DNA of 64,000 bases from an uncultured Chlorobiaceae bacterium (lineage in GTDB: Bacteria; Bacteroidota; Chlorobiia; Chlorobiales; Chlorobiaceae): the NCBI GenBank assembly GCA_903851385.1, contig CAINOC010000045.1, positions 1-64,000 of the forward strand, written 5' to 3'. Below, piece after piece: positions 27,085 to 38,885 of the stretch (the stretch's first letter is position 1; each line of letters opens with the position of its first letter). The translations under genes and the position numbers were made by a program. The notes below the pieces were generated by a model. That model was not told the origin of the DNA. It did no database searches and worked only from the letters and a program-made list of their open reading frames with translations.

Positions 27085-28527
27085 TCAGAAGGTTATGGCC
27101 ACTCCTTCGTGAGGAGAGAGAGGTACCCGGATCATCAGGCCAACATGCTGAATATCGTCTCTTTTTTTGTTAGCATCGGTACTGAGGATGTTGAGTTTGT
27201 CAATCTCGATATGTTCAAGTGAAGGATGCCGGACCTCTATGGAAATGCCTGTCGGGCTGAAATTGGCCAGAACAAAGGCGTGTTCCTCTGTTGTAAACCG
27301 GTGAAATCCCAGACAGTGTGCGTTACTGGAAGCGTTCAAGTCAAGCAGTTCAATATTGCCCTCCTGAAAGACCCTGTTTTTCTGAAGGATGAAAAGTTTG
27401 TTATAGAGCACTGCCAGTTCACTGTCTGAGGGTTCAGGAGCCTGCCGGATAAGCTGGACGGGAATTTTTTGCCTGAAACCCTCCATCTGATCCTGATGGA
27501 CCAGATGCATGCCCGGAGCTGTCAGCAATACCATAGCTGCTGCTTTGTTGTTAAGCCCTATTTCCTCAGCAGCCCTCGGCTCATCATGGTTTTCGAGAAA
27601 GCGACAGAGATGTTTCTGGTAGTCCCAATCTGCCGTCATGTGTCCCGACAGCTTTTCAACATTGACAGGGGCACTGCATATATAGTCGTAGAAGGGTTTA
27701 TCGTAGGTAAAGTCAAATCCCTGCTGCTGCAACTCCCACTCCTTGTTCCAGTAGGATTCGGCAAGGAATAGAAAATCGGGGTGACTGTGCTTGACTGCCT
27801 TTATTGCGTCGGCCCAGAACTCTTTTGTCATGGAGCCGCCGAGGTTGCTCCATGTGGTGTTGAACACGCTTTTAAGAACAAGCATGGCAACATCGCAGCG
27901 TACAGCATCGCAGAGTGAGCTTATCCTCAACAGGTTTTCAGTCATCATCGAATGCGTTTCAGGCCGTGCGTAGTTGAGCTGCAGGGTGTCAGTCCAGGGC
28001 GCAAAGTAGGGGTCTTTACCGTGTGCCAGATATTTACCTTTGATATATTCAAATCCTGTTCCAGGGTCGTGACGCTGTTCTTCAATCGATACCGGAATAA
28101 AAAACTCAGGGTGTTCCGGTAGGTACTCATTATCAAGAGCAAGATGATTAGGCACAAAGTCGAGCATCAGTTTTATGCCGGTCTTGTTGAGCTTTTCGCG
28201 GAAGAGCAGCAGTTCATCTTTTCCTCCAAGTTCTTCATTGACGGTGTATGAGGGAATGGAGTAAGGAGATGACACTATATCTTCCGGCTTAACTTGGGGA
28301 ATGTGCTCCAGGATTGAAGTTCGAAGGCCTGGATGTGCCGTGGCTATAGCTTTGCTGTACTGACTTGGCTGCCATACGCCCATCAGCCAGATAAGATCGA
28401 AACCACAGGTTGAAAAAAATGTGAACTCCTCATCGGGGATGTTGCCGAGGGTAACGGGTCGGTTATGCTCTCTGCTTAGTTTTTTCAGCCAGATTCTGGT
28501 ATTGATTTCGTAAACGAGAGGGAACAT
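27085..28527 (-). CDS. Alpha-amylase family (GH13) glycosidase
   Basis: A GH13 TIM-barrel enzyme acting on alpha-glucans or making trehalose-type sugars. The four conserved regions are visible: DFVPNH (region I), DAVRCDVAML with the nucleophile Asp (II), FLAESYW with the acid Glu (III), and FLENHDEPRAA (IV). The C-terminal beta domain ends in RVPLSPHEGVAI. The start is placed at MFPLVYEINTRIWL (28527), the usual beginning of the barrel in this family; the frame is open 36 codons further but those residues do not fit. Exact substrate cannot be told. Glycogen turnover in the cytoplasm is likely because there is no signal peptide. Confidence 0.85.
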   Translation of the reverse strand: MFPLVYEINTRIWLKKLSREHNRPVTLGNIPDEEFTFFSTCGFDLIWLMGVWQPSQYSKAIATAHPGLRTSILEHIPQVKPEDIVSSPYSIPSYTVNEELGGKDELLLFREKLNKTGIKLMLDFVPNHLALDNEYLPEHPEFFIPVSIEEQRHDPGTGFEYIKGKYLAHGKDPYFAPWTDTLQLNYARPETHSMMTENLLRISSLCDAVRCDVAMLVLKSVFNTTWSNLGGSMTKEFWADAIKAVKHSHPDFLFLAESYWNKEWELQQQGFDFTYDKPFYDYICSAPVNVEKLSGHMTADWDYQKHLCRFLENHDEPRAAEEIGLNNKAAAMVLLTAPGMHLVHQDQMEGFRQKIPVQLIRQAPEPSDSELAVLYNKLFILQKNRVFQEGNIELLDLNASSNAHCLGFHRFTTEEHAFVLANFSPTGISIEVRHPSLEHIEIDKLNILSTDANKKRDDIQHVGLMIRVPLSPHEGVAITF

Positions 28528-28762
28528 TAGATGGATCGTTTTATTGGGTAATGAGTTACGGTCAAATATAGCAACTCTTAAACTCAAAAGAAGCAGCGAG
28601 GGCGCTAAATACTCGAAATGGGCAGCATCGATCAAGGGTTTACTGCTTCGGGAGGGCCGTGATTTGTAAAACGGGGAAAGTTATGCGAAATTCCCACTGG
28701 ATATTTTGGCGCAGGTCGGTCAGCTTGGAGGCGCTCTAACTGTTAACTGGTGTTTAGAAGTT

Positions 28763-30982
28763 TTGACGGATTTTTTAATTGATCTCAATGAAGTGCAGCG
28801 CAATGCTGTAATCGCTACAAAAGGGCCGGTTATGGTGCTTGCTGGTGCCGGTTCCGGCAAGACAAGGGTGATTACCTATCGCATCGCATATCTTATCAAT
28901 AATGAGGGGATTGCACCCGGCAATATTCTTGCACTGACCTTTACAAACAAGGCTGCCGGTGAGATGAGGCATCGGGTTGATACTCTGTTGCATAAGGGGA
29001 GTTCAAGCGGCTTGTGGATCGGGACGTTTCACTCTGTTTTTGCGCGTCTTCTCCGCAATTATATTGACCTGATCGGTTACGACAGCAACTTTTCGATTTT
29101 TGACTCGGATGACAGTAAAAGTCTTATCCGGCAGTCAATGGTTGAACTTAATATTTCTGTTGATGCAGTCCCCGTCAATACGGTGCAGGGGATGATAAGC
29201 AGGGCAAAAAACAGCTTTATTCTTCCTGCCGAGTTCCATAGTAATGCATCTGATTATAACCAGCAGAAGGCATCGCAGATCTATGAACTCTATACCAAGA
29301 AACTGAAGGAAAACAATGCTCTTGATTTTGACGATCTTTTGATCAAACCGATTGAACTCTTTAATGCTCACCCTGAAATACTTGCTGAGCTGCAGGACTC
29401 TTTCCGATATATCATGATTGATGAGTATCAGGATACCAACAAGGCGCAATATCTTGTTGCTAAAATGCTTGGGGCAAAGCACCGGAATGTTTTTGTAGTG
29501 GGTGATGATGCCCAGTCGATTTATTCCTGGCGGGGTGCTGATATTTCAAATATTCTGAATTTTCAAGATGACTATCATGATGCTCTGACGTTCAAGCTTG
29601 TTGAAAATTATCGCAGTACAGGAACCATCCTCAAAGCCGCTAACAGTGTGATCAGCCGTAACCAGCGGCAGATAAAAAAAGAGTTGATTTCGCATCGGAA
29701 CGAGGGTGAGCCTCTGACGCTTATCGAGGCATACAATGAACGTAACGAGGCCGAAAAAGTTGGAGAGCATATACGCACGATGCGCTTGAAGCAGGACTAT
29801 GAGTATAGAAGCTTTGCTATTTTTTACCGGACCAATGCGCAGTCTAGGGTGCTTGAGGATATCATGCGACAGCATAAAATCCCTTATAAGATTTTTGGAA
29901 GTGTGTCGTTTTACAAGCGCAAAGAAATTAAGGATGCGGTAGCCTATCTTCGCTTTATACTTAACGAGCGTGATGGCGAATCACTTTTGAGAATTATAAA
30001 TTTTCCTCCTCGAAAAATCGGTGATGTCAGTATCGGAAAACTGAAGGAATTTGCTGAGGAGAATGGGATCAGCTTCTATGATGCTATACGACGGGCTGAG
30101 GAGGGCGGCTTTCAGGCGCGTCTGGTCACGGCTCTCCGTTCATTCAGTACGGTCATTGAGGCACTTAAGGATCTGGCAGAGAGCGGAACCGTTTACGATG
30201 TTCTCGGTGAGCTGTTCAATTTGACCTCTATTCCCTTGCTGCTGCAGGCGGAAAACACTCCTGAATCGCTGGCCCGGAATGAAAACCTTCAGGAACTTCT
30301 TTCAATGGCCAGGGATTTTTCAGACCACAATCCTGATAATGGTTCGCTTGGGGATTTTCTTGAAAATATCTCTCTTGCTTCTGACTATGAAGAGACGCAA
30401 GATTCTGATAATTATGTCTCTTTGATGACGGTCCATGCAGTCAAAGGTCTTGAGTTTCCAGTGGTATTTGTGACCGGCCTTGAAGAGAGGCTTTTTCCCT
30501 TGCACTGCTATGAGCCTGATGAGCTTGAGGAGGAACGCAGGCTTTTTTATGTTGCCGTCACCAGGGCGCAGGAGAAGATATTTCTTTCATGGGCGCAGAG
30601 CCGCTATCAGTATGGTCAGCAGCATTACTGTTTAAAATCGATGTTTATCGGTGAAATTGATGCTTCGATCATACAGACAGAGAGTGGAGTTTTGCTTTCA
30701 GATCGTCCTGAGAAGGAAAAACCAGCCGGTGCGGGGTTATCATCAAGAGGGTATCAGCCAAAAATAGCAACTCCATCATCTCCTTTTGCTGCAGCTGATA
30801 AGTCGAATCTCTCAAAGTCTGGACTTCGAGCAGGAACGATGGTGCATCATGCTCTTTTTGGTCCAGGAACTGTGCTGGATGTGCAGGGAACCGGCGCTAA
30901 GCAAAAAGTCAGGATAACGTTTCGAAATACGGGTGAGAAGACCTTGATGGTGCAGTATGCCAATCTTAAGATCCAGTCCTGA
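28763..30982 (+). CDS. pcrA: UvrD/PcrA-type DNA helicase
   Basis: Superfamily 1 3'-5' helicase for nucleotide-excision and mismatch repair and replication-fork clearance. Motifs in order: LNEVQRNAV (Q), VLAGAGSGKTRVIT (I), FTNKAAGEMRHRV (Ia), MIDEYQDTNKAQY (II), VGDDAQSIYSWRGA (III), LVENYRSTGTIL (IV), TVHAVKGLEFPVVFV (V), FYVAVTRAQEKIFL (VI). The C-terminal Tudor-like end (GTMVHHALFGPGTVLDVQGTGAKQKVRITF) is present. No ATG is near the first motif; TTG at 28763 gives the family's usual N-terminus, while TTG at 28706 would add 19 non-conserved residues. About 739 residues. Heads a tight operon. Confidence 0.93.
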   Translation: MTDFLIDLNEVQRNAVIATKGPVMVLAGAGSGKTRVITYRIAYLINNEGIAPGNILALTFTNKAAGEMRHRVDTLLHKGSSSGLWIGTFHSVFARLLRNYIDLIGYDSNFSIFDSDDSKSLIRQSMVELNISVDAVPVNTVQGMISRAKNSFILPAEFHSNASDYNQQKASQIYELYTKKLKENNALDFDDLLIKPIELFNAHPEILAELQDSFRYIMIDEYQDTNKAQYLVAKMLGAKHRNVFVVGDDAQSIYSWRGADISNILNFQDDYHDALTFKLVENYRSTGTILKAANSVISRNQRQIKKELISHRNEGEPLTLIEAYNERNEAEKVGEHIRTMRLKQDYEYRSFAIFYRTNAQSRVLEDIMRQHKIPYKIFGSVSFYKRKEIKDAVAYLRFILNERDGESLLRIINFPPRKIGDVSIGKLKEFAEENGISFYDAIRRAEEGGFQARLVTALRSFSTVIEALKDLAESGTVYDVLGELFNLTSIPLLLQAENTPESLARNENLQELLSMARDFSDHNPDNGSLGDFLENISLASDYEETQDSDNYVSLMTVHAVKGLEFPVVFVTGLEERLFPLHCYEPDELEEERRLFYVAVTRAQEKIFLSWAQSRYQYGQQHYCLKSMFIGEIDASIIQTESGVLLSDRPEKEKPAGAGLSSRGYQPKIATPSSPFAAADKSNLSKSGLRAGTMVHHALFGPGTVLDVQGTGAKQKVRITFRNTGEKTLMVQYANLKIQS

Positions 30983-30988
30983 AATTGT

Positions 30989-32020
30989 ATGAATATCCTT
31001 TTTGGAGTTCAAGGAACAGGAAATGGCCATATCAGCCGTAGCCGGGAGCTTGTTCGAAAGCTTAAGTCGGACGGTCACGATGTTGATGTGATCATCAGTG
31101 GGAGAAAAGAAGAGGATCTGAGAGAGGTGGAAATATTTGAGCCATACCGGGTGATGAAAGGCATGACTCTGGTTACCCATAAGGGTAAGCTGAACTACAT
31201 AGAGACGATGTTTCAGCTTGATCTTGTTCGTCTTATGACGGATATTCTGATGCTTGAAACTCTAGGGACCGACCTGATTATTACCGATTTTGATCCTATA
31301 ACCTCCACAGTTGCTCGAATAAGAAATATTCCATCCATGGGGTTCGGTCATCAGTACGCCTTCCGATACAATGTTCCTGTTGCGAGGGGAAATCTGTTTG
31401 AAAAATATACCTTGCTGAATTTTGCTCCTGCCCGTTATAATGCAGGGCTTCACTGGAATCATTTCAATCAGCCTGTTTTTCCACCAGTTATTCCAGACTC
31501 GCTCAATGCCTATAATTCCGGCGCTGTTATTAAAGAGAAGATTCTTGTGTATCTGCCATTTGAAGAGGTGGAGGATATTACTGCTTTTGTTGAATCCAGT
31601 GAAGGATATGAGTTTTTTATCTATGGCAAGGTGATAGAGAGTCGTGATGAAGGTCATCTCCATTTCAGAGGTTATTCCCGTGAGGGTTTTCTGAATGATC
31701 TCATGGAGTCCAGCGGAGTAGTCTGTAATGCAGGATTTGAGCTTCCCGGAGAGGCACTTCATCTCGGAAAGAAGCTGCTGCTCAGGCCTCTCGATGGCCA
31801 GATTGAGCAGCAGTCCAACGCGCTTGCAATGGAGCAGCTCGGGTATGGAATGTCTACTCATAGTCTTGACGTTGCCGTTCTGGCAGACTGGCTTCAAAAG
31901 CCATCCAGAGAGCCCTTGCATTATGCAAAAACCGTGGATTATATTGCCGAGTGGATAGGGAGCGGCAAATGGGATGACCTACGGAAATATACTGATGCAG
32001 CCTGGGGCGAAACCTCTTAA
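30989..32020 (+). CDS. MJ1255-type glycosyltransferase family protein
   Basis: A GT-B-fold protein of 343 residues. It begins NILFGVQGTGNGHISRSRELVRKLKSDGHDVDV, the hallmark of the MJ1255/VC2487 group, and has a C-terminal nucleotide-sugar-binding half (VCNAGFELPGEALHLGKKLLLRPLDGQIEQQSNA). Sugar donor and acceptor are unknown. Six bases separate it from pcrA and 15 from the nitroreductase gene, so co-transcription is likely, although the functions look unrelated. Cytoplasmic, possibly membrane-associated. Confidence 0.8.
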   Translation: MNILFGVQGTGNGHISRSRELVRKLKSDGHDVDVIISGRKEEDLREVEIFEPYRVMKGMTLVTHKGKLNYIETMFQLDLVRLMTDILMLETLGTDLIITDFDPITSTVARIRNIPSMGFGHQYAFRYNVPVARGNLFEKYTLLNFAPARYNAGLHWNHFNQPVFPPVIPDSLNAYNSGAVIKEKILVYLPFEEVEDITAFVESSEGYEFFIYGKVIESRDEGHLHFRGYSREGFLNDLMESSGVVCNAGFELPGEALHLGKKLLLRPLDGQIEQQSNALAMEQLGYGMSTHSLDVAVLADWLQKPSREPLHYAKTVDYIAEWIGSGKWDDLRKYTDAAWGETS

Positions 32021-32035
32021 CATTACAACAGCATA

Positions 32036-32614
32036 ATGCATTTCAGGGATATTGTAACGCAATGCCGGAGTTACCGGAGGTTTGACAGTGGTGTTCCTGT
32101 TACTGAAGACGCGGTGCGGGATCTTGTTGAGCTTGTATGCTATGTCCCATCGGCAAAAAATCTTCAGCCACTGAAATATATTTCTGTCAGTGAACCTGAC
32201 ACTGTTGCAGCCCTTTTCCCCTTTCTTTCCTGGGTCGGTTATCTTGCCGATTGGCCGGGTCCGATGGAAGGAGAGCGCCCGACGGCTTATGTTGTTATGC
32301 TTGGCGACCAGTCAATAAGCACTGATTTTGCGTGTGACAGCGGCATTGCCGCACAGACTCTTCTTCTTGGTGCTACAGCATCAGGAATTGGGGGATGCAT
32401 TGTGGCATCGCTTGAACATAAAAACATACGGGAGTTGCTGAAGATACCTGAAAAATACGCCATTCTCATGACCATTGCTCTTGGAACACCACTGGAAACT
32501 GTTGTTATTGACCAGATTTCGGGGGATGATTCTGTTCGCTACTTCAGGGATGTACACAGTATTCATCATGTTCCAAAACGGATGCTTGATGACGTACTTT
32601 TGAGATTTCATTAA
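32036..32614 (+). CDS. Nitroreductase family flavoprotein
   Basis: A 192-residue FMN-dependent oxidoreductase of the nitroreductase fold. The N-terminal QCRSYRRFDSGVPVTEDAVRDLVELVCYVPSAKNLQPLKYI supplies the FMN phosphate-binding Arg and Ser residues, and the DSGIAAQTLLLGATASGIGGCI and IALGTP blocks follow. Natural substrate unknown. A Cys pair is absent, so it is not one of the fused ferredoxin types. It is seven bases before aat in the same operon. Confidence 0.87.
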   Translation: MHFRDIVTQCRSYRRFDSGVPVTEDAVRDLVELVCYVPSAKNLQPLKYISVSEPDTVAALFPFLSWVGYLADWPGPMEGERPTAYVVMLGDQSISTDFACDSGIAAQTLLLGATASGIGGCIVASLEHKNIRELLKIPEKYAILMTIALGTPLETVVIDQISGDDSVRYFRDVHSIHHVPKRMLDDVLLRFH

Positions 32615-32621
32615 CCCCGGA

Positions 32622-33209
32622 GTGATGATCCGTATTGATGAACTGCTCAGGGCCTACCATCAGGGTTTTTTTCCTATGTCTGATCCTGAAGATGGAAAGG
32701 TCTACTGGTGTCAGCCTTACAAGAGGGCTATTGTGCGTCTTGATTCATACAAACCCTCAAGGGATGTTTGCCGTCTGAAAAGGAAAAAAGAGTTTAGAAT
32801 CACTGTTAATGAGGAGTTTGAGGGAGTGATAAAAGGATGTGCCGCTCCTCGAAACAATAATGATGGAACCTGGATTTCCAGCGAAATTATCGATGCGTAT
32901 ATCCAGCTCTACGAACTTGGTCTTGCGCACAGTGTTGAGTGCTGGTATGAGGGTGAACTTGTTGGCGGGTTGTACGGGATAGCTATGGGTGGCGCCTTTT
33001 TTGGAGAGTCAATGTTTTTCCGTAGAGCCTATGCATCACAGATAGCATTTGATTATCTGGTGGTTCATTTGATCCATAAAGGATATCTGCTGCTTGATGC
33101 CCAGATTATGAATCCCCATCTCGCAAAGCTCGGAGCAGTTGAAATCAGTCATGAGGAGTATATGGAGCTCCTCGCTGATGCACTGGCGGAAAAGATTGTT
33201 TTTCTCTAA
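32622..33209 (+). CDS. aat: Leucyl/phenylalanyl-tRNA-protein transferase
   Basis: Adds Leu or Phe to proteins with N-terminal Arg or Lys, marking them for ClpAP degradation by the N-end rule. Motifs: GFFPMSDPEDGKVYWCQPYKRAIV, the central GCAAPRNNNDGTWISSEIIDAYIQLYELGLAHSVECWYEGELVGGLYGIAMGGAFFGESMF, and LLDAQIMNPHLAKLGA. At 195 residues it is shorter than the E. coli enzyme (about 234), lacking the extra N-terminal segment. Fourth gene of the operon after pcrA. Confidence 0.93.
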   Translation: MMIRIDELLRAYHQGFFPMSDPEDGKVYWCQPYKRAIVRLDSYKPSRDVCRLKRKKEFRITVNEEFEGVIKGCAAPRNNNDGTWISSEIIDAYIQLYELGLAHSVECWYEGELVGGLYGIAMGGAFFGESMFFRRAYASQIAFDYLVVHLIHKGYLLLDAQIMNPHLAKLGAVEISHEEYMELLADALAEKIVFL

Positions 33210-33303
33210 GCAGGGGAAAAGTAGTACCTTGATAGACTGTAGTTTTTCCCTTTCGAAGAGAGGACGCCTTTTGGGATTATTGACCTTTAACAGAGGAGTT
33301 TTT

Positions 33304-34605
33304 ATGTTGTCGAGGGATTTAACAGAAAGCCAGGTACAGACCAGAGTTATCATTTATTCAGGAAAAGGTGGAACAGGCAAAACCACTATTTCTTCATCCA
33401 CAGCGGTTTCGCTGGCTAGGCAGAACAAGAAGGTTCTGATCATGTCCTCCGATCCGGCCCACTCCCTTTCTGACGTTTTTAATACCAGGATAAGCCGCAA
33501 TGATCCGCAGAAGATCGAACATAATCTTTACGGGCTCGAGGTTGACACCGTTCATGAGCTTAAAAAGAATATGTCGGGGTTTCAGAAGTTTGTCTCTTCG
33601 TCTTATAAAAACAAGGGAATTGACAGTGGTATGGCTACCGAGCTGACAACCCAGCCTGGTCTTGATGAAATTTTTGCATTAAGCCGTTTGCTTGATGAAG
33701 CTCAGTCGGGGAAATGGGATGTTGTTGTGCTCGATACATCTCCAACAGGTAATACGCTTCGACTTCTCGCTTATCCTGAGATTATCATAGGCGGCAACAT
33801 GGGTAAGCAGTTTTTCAAGCTTTATAAAAGCATGTCCTCCCTTGCCCGTCCATTGAGCGGGAAATCCATTCCGGATGATGATTTTTTTAATGAGGTCAAT
33901 GTGCTGCTCAAGCAGATGGAGGATATAAACAAGTTTATTCTCAGCCCGGAGGTTACCTTCCGGCTGGTACTGAACCCTGAAAAGCTCTCCATTCTCGAGA
34001 CTAAGCGCGCCTATACCTTTGTTCATCTTTACGGGATTAATGTTGATGGTATTGTGATCAACAAGATTCTGCCGACCTCAAAAACTGTTGGTGAGTATTT
34101 TGAGTTTTGGGCTGACTTGCACAGTAAGTATCTGATGGAGATTGACAACTCATTTTATCCCACTCCGGTTTTCCGCTGTCACCTGCAGAGAACAGAGCCG
34201 ATAGGGCCGGATGCGCTGCATGAAATCAGCAAGCTCGTCTTTGGTGAGCAGTCTCCTGACAAGACTTTTTATTCCGGGAAAAATTTCTGGATTGAAAGCA
34301 AAAAGAATGCTGTAACGGAAGATCACCGCGAAGTACTTTGTATTAAAATACCTTTTCTCAAGGATGCAGAAGATGTAGTGGTTGATCGCATGGGTACTGA
34401 TATTGTGGTCACTGTGGACAGGGCTCAGAGGATTATCACGCTTCCAAGGGCGCTGTACAGTCTTGAATTGGAAGAGTATATCAGAGAGGATAGCCTTTTA
34501 CGGGTGGTGTTCCGGGAGATTCCGGTTGATAAGGAAGAAGCAGAGTTGAGCGTGAATAAAAACATGCTTGACAAGTTGCGTTCAATGCGGCGAATGAAGA
34601 TATAG
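33304..34605 (+). CDS. ArsA/GET3-type ATPase with an HSP20-like C-terminal domain
   Basis: A P-loop ATPase of the ArsA/Get3 class: deviant Walker A YSGKGGTGKTTISSS at about residues 18-32, switch I-like SSDPAHSLSDVF and DTSPTGNTLRLL. The Cys residues that bind arsenite in true ArsA are absent, as is the Get3 CxxC, so it is unlikely to be an arsenite pump ATPase. Residues after about 355 (VLCIKIPFLKDAEDVVVDRMGTDIVVTV) form an alpha-crystallin/HSP20-like fold seen in green sulfur bacterial and cyanobacterial homologues. Start is the ATG at 33304 after AGAGGAG; an upstream open frame is inside aat and was rejected. Length 433 residues. Function unknown. Confidence 0.85.
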   Translation: MLSRDLTESQVQTRVIIYSGKGGTGKTTISSSTAVSLARQNKKVLIMSSDPAHSLSDVFNTRISRNDPQKIEHNLYGLEVDTVHELKKNMSGFQKFVSSSYKNKGIDSGMATELTTQPGLDEIFALSRLLDEAQSGKWDVVVLDTSPTGNTLRLLAYPEIIIGGNMGKQFFKLYKSMSSLARPLSGKSIPDDDFFNEVNVLLKQMEDINKFILSPEVTFRLVLNPEKLSILETKRAYTFVHLYGINVDGIVINKILPTSKTVGEYFEFWADLHSKYLMEIDNSFYPTPVFRCHLQRTEPIGPDALHEISKLVFGEQSPDKTFYSGKNFWIESKKNAVTEDHREVLCIKIPFLKDAEDVVVDRMGTDIVVTVDRAQRIITLPRALYSLELEEYIREDSLLRVVFREIPVDKEEAELSVNKNMLDKLRSMRRMKI

Positions 34606-34744
34606 GATGTCCATTGCCTGAGAGTATGGAGAAAAATTCAGTGGAAACAGTTTAGGTTTTCAAGGGAATCTTGTATCTTAAACGTTTAAAATGTTGAGTT
34701 AACGGGGATTTACCCCAGTCTTTGTTAAAGAATCAGCTAATATC

Positions 34745-35611
34745 ATGTCCGAGAAAGCGCACTATGGTTTATTGAAGGGGAAGAAGGGAGTTGTTTTTGG
34801 CCCGCTTGACGAGAGCAGTATTGGCTGGCAGATTGCGCTTCATGCTTATAGAGAAGGTGCCGAGATCGCCATTTCTAATGTAGCAGCTGCGTTGCGTTTT
34901 GGTAATATCGAAGAGCTTTCGGCATTATGCGGTAACGCACCATTGATTGTTTGTGACGCTTCTAATAATGAAGATGTCGATAACTGTTTCAAGGAGGTTA
35001 AGGATAAAATCGGCCCTGTCGATTTTATTGTGCATTCCATCGGGATGTCACAGAACATTCGTAAGCAGTTGCCTTATGAAGACCTCAATTACGAGTGGTT
35101 TATGAGAACCCTCGATGTGTCAGGATTATCGCTGCACCGTATTGTTTCTTATGCATTGAAGAATGGGGCAATTAATGATGGTGGCAGCATTTTGGCTCTT
35201 TCATACATTGCTTCGCAGAGAAATTATTGGTCTTACTCTGATATGGGAGATGCAAAATCTTTGCTTGAATCCATTGTTCGCAGTTACGGGCCAAGACTTG
35301 CCAAGTTCAATATCCGGATTAATACTATTTCACAAAGCCCGACCTATACCAAGGCAGGAAGCGGTATTCCTGGATTTGAGAAGATGTTTGAGTACGGTGA
35401 TCTAATGTCGCCACTCGGGAATGCTTCAGCAGAAGAGTGTGCAGAATATTCCATGACCATCCTTAGTGACCTTTCAAGGAAAGTAACCATGCAGAACCTC
35501 TTCCATGACGGTGGCTATAGTTCAATGGGAGCTACGATTCCCATGATAAAGCTTGCTCATGAAGTTTTGAATGACAAGGATCTTGCAGACCGGGTCGGTC
35601 TTGATGAGTGA
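34745..35611 (+). CDS. fabI: Enoyl-[acyl-carrier-protein] reductase FabI
   Basis: Last step of each fatty-acid elongation cycle, reducing enoyl-ACP with NADH. A short-chain dehydrogenase fold with the FabI-type cofactor motif GPLDESSIGWQIALHAYREGA and the catalytic pair Tyr-x6-Lys in YSDMGDAKSLLESI. VHSIGMSQNIR is the equivalent of the FabI VHSIG block. Length 288 residues. It has its own upstream region of about 140 bases and is followed by a strong hairpin at 35631-35663. Confidence 0.9.
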   Translation: MSEKAHYGLLKGKKGVVFGPLDESSIGWQIALHAYREGAEIAISNVAAALRFGNIEELSALCGNAPLIVCDASNNEDVDNCFKEVKDKIGPVDFIVHSIGMSQNIRKQLPYEDLNYEWFMRTLDVSGLSLHRIVSYALKNGAINDGGSILALSYIASQRNYWSYSDMGDAKSLLESIVRSYGPRLAKFNIRINTISQSPTYTKAGSGIPGFEKMFEYGDLMSPLGNASAEECAEYSMTILSDLSRKVTMQNLFHDGGYSSMGATIPMIKLAHEVLNDKDLADRVGLDE

Positions 35612-35630
35612 ATTCCCGCCAATTGACTTT

Positions 35631-35666
35631 ACCGGGAAACCAGGCTGTTGCAGGTTTCCCGGTTAT
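35631..35666 (+). terminator. Hairpin downstream of fabI
   Basis: ACCGGGAAACC (35631-35641) and GGTTTCCCGGT (35653-35663) are a perfect 11-bp inverted repeat with an 11-base loop. The following TATTTGC is only a weak U-run, so it may be a terminator, an attenuator or a transcript-stabilising hairpin. About 270 further bases before icd hold no gene and probably its promoter. Confidence 0.6.
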
Positions 35667-35858
35667 TTGCATCTATAAGCTTCAATCGCGCTATTGAATG
35701 ATGGTGTGGAGCTTTTGCTTGAAGCAGTAATAAATTTGACCTTGTATTGTAACAGGTTGCAGGAACTCATACCTCGGGTTTCTGTTGCCGGTTGTTCACC
35801 GGGAGGCTTTTCATCATTATATCTGATGTCGTCTTTATCAGGGTGATTTCCCCTCTAA

Positions 35859-38162
<2,304 letters not shown>

Positions 38163-38186
38163 AAAGAGTGTTATAGTCTCCATACA

Positions 38187-38222
38187 CGACGAAAGCCCGG
38201 ATATCCGGGCTTTTGTCGTTTG
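38187..38222. terminator. Bidirectional rho-independent terminator
   Basis: GAAAGCCCGGATATCCGGGCTTTT makes an 8-9 bp GC-rich stem, with ACGAC/GTCGT extending it on both sides. It lies between the convergent icd and L,D-transpeptidase genes. Confidence 0.85.
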
Positions 38223-38233
38223 TAGCATTGAAG

Positions 38234-38848
38234 TTAAGGATGTTCTGCCCACGCGTAAAGAAAGGCTCCCTGGTTGAGCTTCTGAGTAATTTCATCAATA
38301 TCCTGTAATGACACGACGAAGCATCCATTGCTCCTTCCGATTCTTGGATTTTGTAACGTCAAAATATTCATAACTATATAGCTCAGAGAAACATAATCCG
38401 CCGAATGCAATACAATATTGCGGCTAAAAGCATTGCTGTTCATTTCCCCGTCAAGGCCCATGAGGCGTATCGATTTTCCGTGGTCGCCGGTATAGATTCC
38501 GAGTGTTTTGTAGAGCCCCAGACTGCTCATGCTTGAAGCCGGTGTATTTGAAAATCGTGTTGCATAGAGATCTCCTGAATTTATTCCGTGTGCTGTCAGG
38601 TAAAATGTCTGCTCCCCGTTTTTTAGATCGATTACAGCCATACGTCTCAGATAAGAAGGCTTTGAGTAATCCACCACAGCAAGGAAACGGGGATGTTCTT
38701 CGGGATGTTGTGATCGATATGAATCCATAGCAGCTAAAGCGGACTTATAGGCCTGTCCGGAAACCTTTTCCTGCAGTAATAAAAATCCTGAAAAAAGTGC
38801 CAAGAAGGCAGTAAAGAGGGTTAGTGCTTTTAAAGCTTTTGTTTTCAT
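38234..38848 (-). CDS. Murein L,D-transpeptidase catalytic domain protein (YkuD_2 type)
   Basis: A secreted 204-residue protein: N-terminal hydrophobic anchor or signal (ALTLFTAFLALFSGFLLLQ) then a YkuD_2-type domain. The catalytic core is visible as IVLHSADYVSLSYI and, 24 residues on, GRSNGCFVVSLQDID with the catalytic Cys. Family members cross-link or edit peptidoglycan or attach proteins to it through meso-diaminopimelate. Location periplasmic. Monocistronic, convergent with icd across a terminator. Confidence 0.86.
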   Translation of the reverse strand: MKTKALKALTLFTAFLALFSGFLLLQEKVSGQAYKSALAAMDSYRSQHPEEHPRFLAVVDYSKPSYLRRMAVIDLKNGEQTFYLTAHGINSGDLYATRFSNTPASSMSSLGLYKTLGIYTGDHGKSIRLMGLDGEMNSNAFSRNIVLHSADYVSLSYIVMNILTLQNPRIGRSNGCFVVSLQDIDEITQKLNQGAFLYAWAEHP

Positions 38849-38885
38849 GGATAGTACTACTCCTGGGGGTGAATTGTATTTTCTC

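Noticed and set aside
33139-33303. Upstream extension of the ArsA-like gene inside aat
   Set aside because: The strong ribosome-binding site and family N-terminus are at the ATG at 33304.
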